Source: Tetrahymena thermophila SB210
Lineage: Eukaryota > Ciliophora > Oligohymenophorea > Hymenostomatida > Tetrahymenidae
Reading direction: 5' to 3'
DNA length: 47,515 nucleotides
NCBI RefSeq assembly: GCF_000189635.1
Contig: NW_002476559.1
Span: 1,907,372-1,954,886 of the forward strand
Positions 12,359-24,771 of this stretch are shown in pieces; the first letter of the stretch is position 1, and every line of letters begins with the position of its first letter. The translations under genes were made by a program, and so were the position numbers. The notes under the pieces were generated by a model. The model was not told the origin of the DNA. It saw nothing but the letters and a program-made list of their open reading frames with translations, and did not search any database.

Positions 12359-14038
12359 TCATTTTTAATTTTTCAATTTTAAGGATTTAAAATTTTTGAC
12401 ATGAAAATCTTTACTTTAATTTTATAAAATTTAAAATTAAAAATCATTGAGTTATTAAGATTTTTCTATTAATCCCATATTTTCATAAATGATTGATAGG
12501 TTTTTGTGTGCTTCTGCGAATTTAGGATTTGCTTTTATTGCCTCTTCAAACTAATTTATTGCTTCTTTTAAGTTTCCTTTTTCATAATAGATACATCCTA
12601 GATTATTATAGGCTTCAGCGCAATCAGGGTTGGATTTTAATGCAGACTAATAAAATTTGATAGCTTATTCATACAATAATTTGTCTTAATAAATCAAACC
12701 TAAATTATGATATGGCTCATAAGCATTAGGATCTACTGCTAAAGCTTTTTTACATAGCAACTCTGCTTGATTAAAATCGCCTAATTCATAGAGAAGAAAA
12801 CTTAAATAATTAAGAGCAAAATAATTATTAGGCTGCACTTGCAAAATTCTTTTGTAACTTATAATTGCATCTTCTACCTTTCCTTATTGATGATAAAGTT
12901 ATCCTAATTATATTTAAGCAATATATTTTGTGGGATTAATTTATGTAACCTCTTTAAAGATGCTAATAGCTTTTTATATATTATTTTCTTTCTAGTAAAT
13001 AATTCCTAAATAGTAGAGTGCATCAGCATTCCTTGAATCTACTTTGATTACTTATTCACAAAGTTGTTTTGCTTCTAATATCATTTTCTGAGCCAAGTAA
13101 ATGCCTGCTAATATCAGATTAGCTTTTACATTATGTGGTTGAATTTTAATAGCTTATTCAAGATATTCCTATGCATATTCTATCAAATCAGCACTATGAT
13201 AAATTTCTACTAATTTAAACAGAGCATTAAAGTGGTCAGGCTGTATCATTAAAGTTTTCTTAAAATTATGAATTGCTTCGTCTAATTCTTCTATTTAAAA
13301 TTATGTAACTCCCAACTCAAAAAGTGCATTAATATTCTCAGGATCAATTTCTATTGTTTTTTCAAAGTATCCTATTGCCTGTTACCAATCTTCCATCTCT
13401 TAGCATAATTATCCCAATTTATTAAATACTTCTGGCTCAGATGGGAAAATGATTGAAGCTTTCTCTAAGCATAGTTTAGCGTTTTGCATTTTATTTAATT
13501 TGTAGTAAACTTAAGCTAAGTTAAAATATGCCCCTAAATAATTTTCGTTTGTTTGTAAGCACTTTTTGTAGTATTCTTCAGCTTTTTCATCCATATTATT
13601 TCTTTCATAAATAATTCCTAGGAGATTATAAATTTCATAAGGATCAGAAGAAAAGCCTAATGATTACTCAAAGTATTTGATAGCTTCATCTAGTCTATCG
13701 ACTTCCAAACATAAATATCCTAATTATTATTTAAGATGATTAAGCTGAGGATTTAATTCTATAGCTTTCTAGAAACAAAGAATAGCTTCTTAATTAAATC
13801 CTTTTCCCAAATAATCGAATCCTTGCTTTTCATAATCATTTCCTTTTTCTTTTAGCAATTAATTTTATTCTAGCTAAAAAATCTAAGATATTTATTGACC
13901 TTATTTCTATAAGTCTATAATATTTATTCCCTCAAATTCTTTATCGCTTTTTGTTGAAAAAAAATTTTTTTGAGAAAACTTCAAATAAGAAATTCTTTAA
14001 AATTAAAAAATTCTCTTGCAAAGTGTAAATTTTCTCAT
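12359..14038 (-). CDS. TPR-repeat protein with possible mitochondrial presequence
   Basis: Single exon, 559 residues; start ATG at 14038-14036, stop TGA at 12361-12359. I checked every codon and found no internal TGA. From about residue 70 to near the C-terminus the protein is a run of roughly thirteen 34-residue TPR units of the classical type (AIKxYQxALKxNPDxAEAYNNLG, KEAIxxFEEAI, GxxYxxxGxxxEA), resembling the superhelix of O-GlcNAc transferase-type TPR proteins. No catalytic domain follows, so it is probably a scaffold or adaptor. The first ~33 residues (MRKFTLCKRIFQFQRISYL...) are rich in Arg, Lys, Phe and Ser with no acidic residue, as in a mitochondrial targeting peptide. Import into mitochondria is an inference. 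It converges with paralogue C. Confidence 0.85.
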
Positions 14039-15412
14039 ATTTGATTTTTGATATAATCTTCTAAGTTTATTAATAATCAATTATCATGAAAATATAAAAT
14101 TTTAATAAATTATAAAAGCATTTATTTTGGATGTTTATAAAAGAATATATAGTCACCATCAAAATCTCTTGATATTTATTTTTCTTTAAATTAATTTATG
14201 AGAGCTATCATAATAATTTTAAATAACTTAGTTTATTAAAAACTTAATTTAATAAAAACACATATTTTAATTCATTTAAAGCTAATTATTGTAATTTTCT
14301 TTAAGATAAATTAGGTTTTAGTTATAGAATAATAAATTTAGATTATCAATTAATAAATTAATTTATCATCAAAGATATTTTTTTAAATCAAATTATAGCT
14401 TTGCATCAAAAAATTTAATTATCTCATTTAAAATGTAATTCCTTTTCTTTAATTTCATCTCTTAATCGTCTTTTGAATTCTTTGTTATGATCTAATTTTT
14501 TTAATAAATATACTTCATACTAATAAACGCAATTAAAATTTTAAACTTTATCCCTATTTGCTTTATATATCAATTATGAATTAAAAATTTAAAAATCAAC
14601 ACTCAAAAATGAGTATTTTTATTCTTTAATAATTAAAAAAAGAGTATTTTAAAAAATATTAATTCATATTTAATAATTGCTATAAAACTTTTGTTCATTA
14701 AATATTTATTTGTTTTATGCTGATGCTCTGTCATATCTATTTAATTTAATTGATATTTTATCTGTATTTTAAAAGAGATGATATGTTTAGATTGTAGATA
14801 TTTTTCTATTAATTTATCTTTGAAATATTTAATATATATTTCATATTAACAAGTATAGCCTTTTATCCTTCAAGATAAGTTAGAAAAAAGAAATTCTGAT
14901 ACTATTTAGCTACAATTTTTAATAGCAGTTTGAAATTCATCTTATTAAATCAAATTTAGCAGTTTTATATTAACTAAAATTTTTAATTAAAGTTTAAAAT
15001 TCATTTCATTAAATCGAATTTGGCTATAACTGTTTTTAAATTTAACTACAATTTTTAATTGTAGTTTGAAATTCATCTTATTAAATCAAATTTAGCAGCT
15101 TTATATTAACTAGAATGTTTAATATTCATTTCATTAAATCAAATTTAACTACTAAATGTTTAAAAATAAACTTCCATTTTAAATTGATGTTTTAATATGA
15201 TATTTTTATAACAAGAAAATATTAAATTTTATTTATATTTATTTAAATAAAACATATTCAGGTTTTTATATTTATTCATTTGTATTGCACAAATATTTAT
15301 TAGTAAAATAATATCCTTTATTTGACATTAATTTATAAATTATAATACAAATTATGAATGGATCAATGAATGTAACTAAAAATTTATATAAAAAATGTTT
15401 ATTTTTGAAAAA
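14039..15412. other. Intergenic with a degenerate repeat cluster
   Basis: No gene seen. Most is unstructured A/T sequence. The segment 14906-15155 is a degenerate tandem repeat, listed separately. Confidence 0.65.
14906..15155. repeat. Degenerate tandem repeat, ~50-80 bp units
   Basis: Four imperfect copies of a unit built of a TTTTTAATTxxAGTTTGAA-like part followed by ATTCATxTTATTAAATC and AAATTTAGC. Copies are seen near 14911, 14982, 15050 and 15105. Units alternate between two slightly different versions, so the array may have grown as a dimer. No coding sense. Confidence 0.65.
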
Positions 15413-18400
15413 TCAAGAGATGTTTTTTTGAATAAAATTAAAATTATCTAAGTGATTGTTATTGTCTTTATTGTCTTTGTTGTCTTCTGTATGTTTTTGA
15501 GGAGTTAGTATAAACTTTTGTTCTATATAGTCGATATATGATACAGGTTAATTTTTTATTTTAATTTGCATTTTGTCAAAATTAATTTTTGCTTTAAATT
15601 CATTAGCAGACTCCTTAAAATACTATTATGCTTTCTTGGTTTGCTAACTTTTTGGAAACATTTTATCTAATCTAAGATGTTTATAAGTAATGCACATCTA
15701 CTAAGAGAGCAATTCTATATCTTACTTTTCAGCTTATTTCTCTTGTTCTTACTACTAAGTTAAAGGATCTAATCCTATTTCTTTAGATTTCATCAATTTT
15801 TCAGATGCTTTTTAAGGAGTGAAAAATCTTCCTAAAGTTTTTGTCTAATTTATTTAAACTTTTTTGTCATTCGGAGAATTTAAGTTTTAATTAATTTCTC
15901 TTTCTTTGCTTGTATTGAAGTGTAATGTATTTATACAAGGCTTTCTTACTTGAGTTAGCTTAGGGTCTGCATGAGATAATTATTAACAGCTTTTGAGCAC
16001 CCCAATTTATCTATTGACTTAATTTACAATATTAGGATAAAGAACATCAAAAATATTAGAATTTTTATTTGATATATTTTAAACTTCATTTAACTTTTAT
16101 TATTATTATTATTATTATTATTAATTTATTTCTCCAACGTTGCTATTGCTGGAGTGTGGATTAGATTTAGACCTGCGAGTAGGGTTTAATTTTATTTTAT
16201 AACTTTTGTTATTATCGCTTTTGTCTTTAGGGAATTCACTTGAGCTTTAAACTATATTTTAATTGTTATCCTAGTGTTGAATGTTAATATTTAAAGGTGA
16301 AGTAGGAATTTGCAATAGAGATTTTTTGACTTAGAGAGAGGAAAAGTCAAATTTTATACTATCTTTGTTAGTTGCAGATTTAGAATAAAATTATGTGCTT
16401 TTACTGTAAGGTCTTTGAGAGATTTTGCTAGATTTAGGAGAAGAAAGTCCATTTGTAGAGTTGGACATTAAAAAATTGCTGTTGGTTTCTTAATTAGTTA
16501 TTTTAGAAGACAATTAATTTTGAGTAATGTTAGTTTAATTAATGCTATTATTAAAAGCACTTGAAAAAGAAGAAAGAGAACCTCTTTATTTAGATTAGCT
16601 AGTATGACCTCTAATGACATTTTTATCAAAAGTGATATCAACAGGAGTAAAGCTACTTGGTTAATCTCTTTAATTATTAAATAATTTATTGCTTGATTTA
16701 GATTCTCCTCCTGTTTGCTAATTTAACAATTTGAATTTGTAATCCTTGACTTCATCATAAGATACCTTTTGAGTGGAAAATGCAGTAGATACTGGCGAGC
16801 TTGGATTTAATGAATCTTAGTCACTATCTTATTAATTATGGCTGCTTAAAACCCTTGTTCTAAAATTTTTTTAACTAGAATAGTTATTATCCTACTACTA
16901 GCACATATTATTCATATTATTTTTATCATTTTTAATTTCCTTTTTTTTCTTATTCGTTGATAGCTTTTTTTATTAAAATATATTTTCCAACACAGCCTGT
17001 AGAGAAGTGCTTGAAACTTCTGCTTCATACTTTTTATATTAATCATTTTAAATTTCTATTTTTTACTGTGTTTAAATCATAACTAAAATCTAATCTCTTG
17101 GTATCATCTTTTGTTCTTTATGCTTTTAGCTTAATAAATAAATTTCATAAATTTAAATAAAAATAAATTTTTAACTCAAATTAAAAGTTTTTTTTAAGAA
17201 TTAAAATTATTTACAATTATTTGTTTTTTATTTGCAGGGCTTTTATGATATCAATTTATGGGTAGAGCTTTGAAAATTAATTGACAATTATGTCAAAAAA
17301 TACTGAGCTTTTTATCCTTGCTAATTTGACTGAAGAGCTTATAATTTTAGCTGTGTTGTTTCTTTTTTCATAGTCTTCAAGTTGTTCACCAAATATTTCA
17401 TATTAACCTAGAATTGTAGATATTTTACTTTTGGTGTTATTCTTCGCATTAATGTAATTATATTATTTCTCTTCTGCTAAATACTGCAGCTGCTTTAAAT
17501 GCTTTTCTATCTAATTATCCAAATTGTTTGTATTATTTTATATGATTCTTTTCTAAGGCTTGTAAAACATGTTAAGCTAAATTGCCTCCTTAACATTGGC
17601 TATGATATCTTTCTCAATATCATAGAAATCTTCAGATTCCTAATTTTAAACTTAGTGGTAGGATTTTTCAAATGATTTCATGGCTTTATCAGTAGAATTA
17701 TCTCTGGACTTTGATAGATTGTTAAGTTTAACACTATTAACAACATGTGTTAATTCTACTTCCCCACTTATGATAAAATATACATAATCTATTGGATCAT
17801 TTTGTTTGTAAACTAATGCTTTAATATTCTTTTTAACTACCTCACATTTAGAAACTAATATTTTCAAATAGTTCTCTTGGACACCTTTAAATAAAGACAT
17901 TTTTTTAAAGAATTCTAAGAGCATATCTTTTTGTCTATTAACTTAAGCCTGCAGAGTTAATTTAAAAGATTTTAAATCAAAGTATCCAACACCCATATGA
18001 TCTGAAATGCATAAAACAGTCATTGCTCTAGGTTCCTTAAAATAAAGCTCGATTTCACCAAACAATCTTCCTTCCTCTAATGCATTATTTTTAAAATAAT
18101 TTTAAATTAATTGAATTTCATAAAGTATTTTTTATCTTTTGTTCATCATTAAATTTATTTTTAAAAATTCTACTTATTTTGCCTGTGATTATTTGATGCG
18201 GAAATAACTCACTTATTTTGTCATACTCTTCTCTGCTGATATCATATAGGTGAAGAATTTATAAAATTTAAAACTCTGATTTTTAATCTTTCTTTGAGTG
18301 AGCCTTTTGTAAAACTAAAGCTTATCCTTTAAATATAGTAAAGCATTCTCTTGAGGGCTCGTCTTAGTTGAAAATACATTCGTATTTGGTATAAGAGCGA

Positions 18401-18948
18401 TAATTAATGTACTTATATATAAGTAAGTTTTAGTATTCTTCTTCAAGCTGCTGCTCTATAGTAGCGGAATCTGAGCATTGCATGGATTGATTTTCGTGCC
18501 AGCTTTAAAATATTTCTAGCTATTTCAAACATTCCTATACAAATTCAAGTTCTTTTATCTTTCTTTATTATGGTTATTTTAACAGTATCATTTCTAAATA
18601 ATTATTGTCAGGTGAAGGAAAAATATTATTTTTGCTGATTTCTATTGAGTAGTCCTTAGAAAAATCATTTGCAGCGGAGCTATTTACTTTATAAACAGAA
18701 TCTCTTTTAATTATGCTAATTGATCCCAACTTCTTCTGATTGAACTTTTCTAGTATCGCCTCTGCAGGCCTGTTAAAAAGCTATCTTATTGTATCCATCT
18801 AATTATTCTATTGATAATTTTGTTGTGAAATAGAATAAAATTAGACCAAGCTATTTCTCTAGCTAACAGGTGAGCCAAATGCAGATGAAAATAGCTTCTT
18901 TTTTATGAAAATAGTCTAAGCGTCAACATCTTATTGAGGATCATCCAT
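15413..18948 (-). CDS. Protein with two cyclic-nucleotide-binding domains
   Basis: Model of three exons: 18948-18174, 18076-17215 and 17129-15413, giving 1,117 residues, stop TGA at 15415-15413. The first intron (97 nt) is placed because it restores a complete phosphate-binding cassette, FGEIELYFKEPRAMTV, with the key Arg. The second (85 nt, GTAAAT...TTAAG) joins frames without which a TGA would end the protein at 17147. The first cNMP-binding domain spans about residues 190-305. The second (about 310-510) has YVYFIISGEVEL, a ~100-residue insertion, then FGEQLEDYEKRNNTA. Both cassettes look able to bind ligand. Residues ~560-1,117 are Asn/Ser/Gln-rich and probably disordered, including nine Gln in a row all coded TAA (16097-16123). 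No kinase or channel part is present, so it may be a regulatory cAMP/cGMP sensor. Intron 1 is the least certain join. Confidence 0.75.
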
Positions 18949-19453
18949 TTATAATTATTGATTTTAAAATAAAATAAACAACAAATCCTGCCCTAAATCA
19001 ATTATAGTATAATTCTTTCTATTTAATAACTTTTTAAAAAAAACAAGCTACTAAAATTAATTAATTTCATGGTTTTCCAAAGACAATATCAAAATTTAAG
19101 TTAACTCATAAAAATCACCACAAAGCAAAAAAATAAATAGTATTAGTTTCAATCGCCTTTGTACTATAATTAATTAAAACTTTGTATACTGATTTTAAAG
19201 CAAGAATGAGTATCCTATCAAGCTTATTATTACATTAAAATTCTGTTATTACAAAATTAATGTAATTTTGAAATTCTAGAAAAAGTAAAAATAAAAATAT
19301 AGTAAGTTTTTCAATATTAATTAAGCAATTTCAAACAAAAATAAATTAGTAATTTTCATTCATTAATCATATCTATCTACTAATTAGTCTATTTAAAATA
19401 AATTTTAATTTCTTAATAATAATCATTAATCGAAATGATTGAAAACATGATAA

Positions 19454-19560
19454 ATGGATGGATGGATGGATGGATGGATGGATGGATGGATGGATGGATG
19501 GATGGATGGATGGATGGATGGATGGATGGATTGATTGATTGATTGATAGATAGATAGATG
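19454..19560. repeat. Compound microsatellite (ATGG)n-(TTGA)n-(TAGA)n
   Basis: About nineteen ATGG units run directly into TTGA units and then TAGA units, so the array changes by single-base steps along its length. A reading frame across it ([11 protein letters not shown]) is an artefact of the repeat. Confidence 0.95.
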
Positions 19561-19743
19561 AAAGAAACATAAATAGAAATATTTGATGAGAATAATTAAT
19601 TATATTTTTATGAACAACAAATAAGTTTTATTTTTTTAGTTTTAAATAAATATTTTATTTTAGAAATTATATTTATTTCCATTAAATCATAATGTTAATT
19701 TTTTATCAAATCTAATTATTTTTTAACTTCTAACTTAATAATT

Positions 19744-19797
19744 GTATGCATGTATGTATGTATGTATGTATGTATGTATGTATGTATGTATGTATAT
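19744..19797. repeat. Microsatellite (TATG)n
   Basis: About thirteen tandem TATG/TGTA units with one CATG variant near the left end. Simple repeat, no coding sense. Confidence 0.95.
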
Positions 19798-20112
19798 GAC
19801 TTTAACAAAAGACTTAAATTAAAATATTCGAAAATCAAAAACTTATTTATTGTTTTAAGTAGGTCATTTAATACTAAAAAATTATTTATTTATTAAACAA
19901 GAATTTTTAAAAATATGTTTTTTCTTTAGATAGATTTTGTATCTCTTGTAAGTAAGTAAGTACTCGTCTTAAGATAAATAATAATACTAAACTTTTTGGA
20001 TTTCAGCTAATAATTTATTATTGAGTAAAACTATCAGAATGTTTAAAGGTTAAGGAAGCTCAATAATATTATTTTAGAAAGTAATTAATTAATACTTTTA
20101 TTATCAAGATTT

Positions 20113-22730
20113 TCACATTTTTTGTGGATATGTGCTTATTGGGCATTATTTTAAGCATTCTCCTTTATAAAAAAAATAACTCTTAATGCATCTTAGACAT
20201 TAGTTTTAAAACTATCCAGTACATTTTAAACAAGTAGAATAGCAAGATTAACATTTATTTCCATCTTTTTTATTAAATAAATGAGTAATTAAAAATTTAA
20301 AATTCATTTTTTATAAAATTTACTTGTTTTTAAATACGTTTTATCAGGACATTTATCTACACATTAAGAACCATTTAAATATAGAAGACTTTCGCAAGAA
20401 GTGCATTCATTTTCATCATCTTTTTAATTTTGTAAAAGTTTTTTTTAATTTTTTTTTTTTTATTTACTTGGGTATTTGCATGTTTTACAGCTCTAATGAC
20501 ACTAATCACATACTAGTGTATTTTAATTTGGAATATATTTATCTGGACAAGTTTTTGAGCACGCTTAATTAAATAAATATGTATCTGTTTTGCACTTAAG
20601 ACATGCAGTTGCTGCAGAGATAAAAATATAAATTAATAAAAATTTTAACGAATTTAATAAATTAAAAATATACCAGATCCATTGCATGTTAAGCAATTTC
20701 CTTAACAAGAATCACAAGTGTTTGTTTAACTATTGGCCCAATATCCAAGATCTGTCGGACAATTTAATTAGCAGTTATGTTAATATAAATAAGTACCTTA
20801 AGAGCATTTTGTGCATCCTGTTTAATCACATTCAAGACAACCTTCTTGACACTTTTATGGTAGATTATAAAATTTTTAATGAAAAACAGAAAGAAAGAAA
20901 TAAAAATTTTGTTACATAATATACTAAGATATACATCTCTCTTATTCCGAAAGAAGTTTCAACAAGTTTTGAATCTTGAATTGTAGAATTTATTATAATA
21001 GAAAAACGTGAATAAGTTTATGCTATAGTAATGTCATAAATTCCAATTGAATCTGCAGTAGAGTTACCACAAATATTACCTCCTGATGAGGAACCTGAAT
21101 CTTTAGTGATATTAGAAAGTATCTACATATCGTTTAAAATAATTTAGATAAATTCATTACTCTACCATTTATCTATCATTATATACTTGAAGCCTATCCT
21201 TATTGACCAATGAGGTTTACTTATAAAATAAAATTAATCCAAGGATAAATAAAATTTAAAATGAATTACGTGATTTAACTTTCAAATCTTATTTGTGAGT
21301 CTTTTCCTGCAATATTCCATCCACCTAAATATCTTTCACCTGAGCAGCTACTAAAAGTTGCACCACCATTATTTAAAAGTGTTAAACCCTAGCCTTATAT
21401 TTCGCTATCACCGAATACGGAAGAGTAAAGCCCTTTAAGAATGTATCCCCCATCTATTTATTTTAATTTTTATCATTAAAGATGAAATCTCAATTAAATG
21501 TAAAAAATAAAAAAAACATACAATTAAAATTTGAGATTTTGTCCACACAAGAATCTCCTTTTTGAGAGGAATAATTAGGGCACTAAAGAAAGCACTCTCC
21601 ATTCATTAATTTATATGGAGTATTGCAAATAGTGCAAGATTAATTTACACAACTTTTACAGCTGTTTTAGCATTTAGATTGCTCACATATTTTAGTTGCA
21701 TCATTTCCAATAAAACCATCAGGACAAGTCTGAACACACTAAAATTTGTGAGCAAAAAATTAATTAGCGCAAGTACAAACACCATCTATAAAATTTGCAT
21801 TTTAAATACAAGATGAGCAATTCTTCTGCAAATAATAAAATAAATTCATTAATATAAAGAATTTCAATTTAAAATTAACAAGGAGCATTTTATTTTTTTG
21901 TATGGTTAAAATTTGATTTGATTTGCTCTTATAATTTCATTTATAAATACTAAAATTTTGTATTCAAGTGCAGTAAATGTAAATCAATACTTTCAAAAAT
22001 AGTTTAAAGAGTTTTGGTTTTATTAATTAAAGTAGATTAATTGATATTTATTTACTGGAGATGGACCATTACAGATTTGACAAGTATCATAGCATGTATC
22101 AATAAAAATAGAAACATGTTTAAATGCATAACCTTTATAGTTTACTTTATTAATTTCTCCAAAAAATTTAGAATCAATAACTATTTTTAGTTAACTAGCT
22201 GTGTGAGTAACATTCTTTTGATATGGAAAAACAATATCTTAGCAATTTCTGCCCTATTATGTATTATTTGAACAAATTGGACTACCCTCGGTATAGTATT
22301 TTTAATATTCTTAGATGCTATTTGAGTCGATAGTAATTCCAACAATATCACCTAATTGAGAATTTACACATCCATATAACATCAAATCTAACCTTACTAA
22401 AGCACTCCAATGAGGAGGTAAATTAGAATAAGTTTTGTTGTTTGAAGGTGTCTCATTAGAAAAAACTCCAAAAACCTATCCATTATATTCTAAGAAATTA
22501 CTTTATTAGCATGTTGTGATATTATTTACCAACCATCCACTTACATCTTATGGAGTAATTTAAGGATTTTGAAATTCCTCTTAAATTAGTAATTCCTCTT
22601 ATTATAAAATTAAATAATTATATTCGAAAATAAATGATTTTATTATACTAGATAGAGCAGCCTATAAGTGATATCCAATTAGTAAATATTAGATATTCAA
22701 ACAAAATAAACCCATTTTTAAATTCTTCAT
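20113..22730 (-). CDS. Secreted Cys-rich protein with repeated beta-sandwich-like domain
   Basis: Eight-exon model, 675 residues: 22730-22056, 21825-21522, 21453-21270, 21219-20925, 20851-20674, 20611-20468, 20419-20324 and 20264-20113. All introns are GT...AG and phases agree throughout. A hydrophobic N-terminus (MKNLKMGLFCLNIQYLL) suggests secretion. Two copies of a domain of ~170 residues occur. Each starts with a Gly-Trp motif, carries a PHWS(A/I) motif and ends in a strand feeding a Cys cluster (first: SIFIDTCYDTCQIC; second: REMYILCQEGCLEC). Each is followed by furin-like repeats (C..C, CP.GxYxx, C..C.YPS). The layout is that of ciliate extracellular proteins with a galactose-binding-like fold plus Cys-rich stalk; that fold assignment is inference. 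The last residues (CPISTYPQKM) end without a membrane anchor. A further small exon downstream cannot be excluded. Confidence 0.78.
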
Positions 22731-23946
22731 TTTAGCAATTGATTTGTTTTACTTATGAACAACTTTTAAAAATTAATCTTTCTTATCCTTGTTATTATTA
22801 CAGATATTCAGCTGCTGTAAAATTATCTAAAAATATAAGTATTAATTATAATCATTACTTTAATCAAAATTTGAAATATTTGATTTTACAAATGTTATTA
22901 TATTAAATAAATCATAAATTAGTGGATGCAAAATGAACCCTTCTCCAATTTTGTTTTCTCTTTGAGGATTTTTATTAATATTGAGTCATTTTATTTAAGA
23001 TTAATTTTCATTTTTTTCACATTTAATAATGTTTAGTAACTTAATTCATTTAATAATATAATAGTAGTCATTTAAAAATATAATTCATTATTCATTTATT
23101 TACTATATTAAATTTATTTATTTCATCAGCTTTGTTTAGCTTTCTAAAATAATTGAACAAATTCTTTTATTTTTATTATTTCAGCTTGCTAAATTGTTAT
23201 ATTGAATTAATTAATTTATTTATTTACTTACTTACTTTACTTTTGTATTTGTTTTAGCTTTTACTTTTTTACTTGAAATAAAATTAAAGTATTTTAAAAT
23301 TTAAATTTTTTATTATTTTAAAAATATTTTTTTATTAGAAATAATTTGATGCGAAATATAATTAGGTATTTTATAAAATTTAATATACTATTAATCCTCA
23401 TTAATTAACACCCAAAGAAAAAATTTTTTTTTAGAATGATATTGATTTTTCGACTATTCAACTAATTGGTTAATACAATTTAGGCTGATCTATCTAACAT
23501 TTCAACATTATATAAAATCTTGTAAATAAGTTAGTTAATATGGTTTTTTTAAATAAATAAATTTATTTTTGAAAAATCATTTCTTTGAATTTATTAAAAT
23601 AAAATAAATTTGGTTTGATATCCTAAAAATAAATGAATGAATGAATGATATGAAATTAAAAATATAAAATAAGTTTGATTGAACTTTAAATAAATTCTAT
23701 AAATATAAAATATTTTTTAGTTGATGTAGTTTTTTTAATTCATTCTAACTGAGAATTAAAAAATTATTTTTGTGTAAAATGTAATAATTTTTTTTATTGA
23801 ACATAATTGAATTTATTTATTTATTTATTTATCTACTTATTTATCATGCATTGTTCTTATTCTTTCGATGACCTAAAAATATTAAACTAAATCTATATTT
23901 AATATAAAAGTGCATATATTATTTATTTGTTCCTTAAAATTGTAAA
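22731..23946. other. Intergenic between divergent genes
   Basis: No gene. It holds A/T-rich DNA that must carry the promoters of both the secreted Cys-rich gene (minus) and the methyltransferase gene (plus). A TTTA/ATTT simple repeat occurs at 23811-23845, about 100 bp before the methyltransferase start. Confidence 0.65.
23811..23845. repeat. Simple repeat (ATTT)n
   Basis: Imperfect ATTT/TTTA tetranucleotide run close upstream of the methyltransferase gene. Similar short runs occur near 32445-32462, 32570-32615 and 37735-37755. Confidence 0.8.
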
Positions 23947-24771
23947 ATGGACTGTGAAGACTAACATTAATCAAGTTAAAATAGCAACTGTGATGATCTT
24001 AAAAGCAAATAAGAATAGTTTTTATAAAATGTGGAGAGCAAAGCTGTAAAAATTGGAGAAAATAGAGATATTTTATATGTTTAAAATATTTTCACTATAT
24101 TATAACACGCAGACTTGCCTTTTAAGTTGACAGAAAAAGAAGATATAATCAAAGATATTTACGAGGGTGGATTTAAAGTATGGGAATGTACAATTGATCT
24201 TCTAAGCTACTTGCACAAGAATAACTTTGACTTCCAAGGAAAAACTGTAATGGACCTTGGCTGTGGACATGGACTTTTGGGAATATATGCTATGCAGCAA
24301 GGAGCTAAGCAAGTCCTTTTTTAAGATTACAATTATGAAGTGCTCAGCATTGCTGTGAGACTTAATATTATATTAAACAAAGTGCCAAATGTGTAAGAAA
24401 GACTCATTTATCTCTCAGGCGAATGGAATAACTTAGAAAACAAGATAGCTTAGTAAATAAACGAAGTTGGCTTCTTGGAAAACAAAATTGTTTAATACGA
24501 AAACTAATTTGACATATTAATGCTTTCTGAAGTTATATACAATCAAGCAAACTATGAAAAAGTTACAAATTTAATATACAAATTAATGAAGCCCAATGGA
24601 ATCTGTTTGTTAGCTAATAAGCTTTATTACTTTGGAGTAGGAGGGTCCATGCCTGAATTTAAATAGTATTTGCAAACAAACCATAGCGGTAAATTGCAAC
24701 TAGAATCTCTTGAAATAGTAAACAACAAAAAAGGAAACAAAAGAGAAATAGTAGTAGTCCGCAAATTATGA
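23947..24771 (+). CDS. METTL18: METTL18-like protein-histidine N-methyltransferase
   Basis: Single exon of 274 residues; start in the context AAAATGG, stop TGA at 24769-24771. The family hallmark YEGGFKVWECTIDLL lies near residues 72-86. The SAM-binding motif I follows (VMDLGCGHGLLGIYA, about 102-116), then FQDYN, the post-motif of this seven-beta-strand methyltransferase family. Later segments LMLSEVIYN and LLANKLYYFGVGG match the substrate-side region. METTL18/Hpm1 enzymes methylate a histidine of ribosomal protein uL3 and act in cytoplasm or nucleus; that activity is carried over from the family. The first ~55 residues are Gln/Asn-rich and unconserved, as is usual. Length fits the family. 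No intron is needed. Confidence 0.88.

Larger units (their letters stand above)
18949..20112. other. Intergenic with two microsatellites
   Basis: No gene seen. It contains two tetranucleotide arrays (19454-19560 and 19744-19797) in otherwise A/T-rich DNA between the start of the cNMP-binding gene and the end of the secreted Cys-rich gene. Confidence 0.65.

Noticed and set aside
17105..17150. Splitting the cNMP-binding gene into two genes (TGA near 17147, ATG at ~17107)
   Set aside because: The gap between genes would be about 40 bp, too small here, while a GTAAAT...TTAAG intron of 85 nt joins the frames in phase.
19373..19570. A minus-strand frame with HPSIHPS repeats
   Set aside because: It is produced by the tetranucleotide microsatellite and has no other coding character.
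20740..20805. A GTACTT...CGACAG intron in the secreted Cys-rich gene
   Set aside because: The segment is open in frame and supplies the expected GTYLY...C...CP motif of the repeat, so it is retained as exon.
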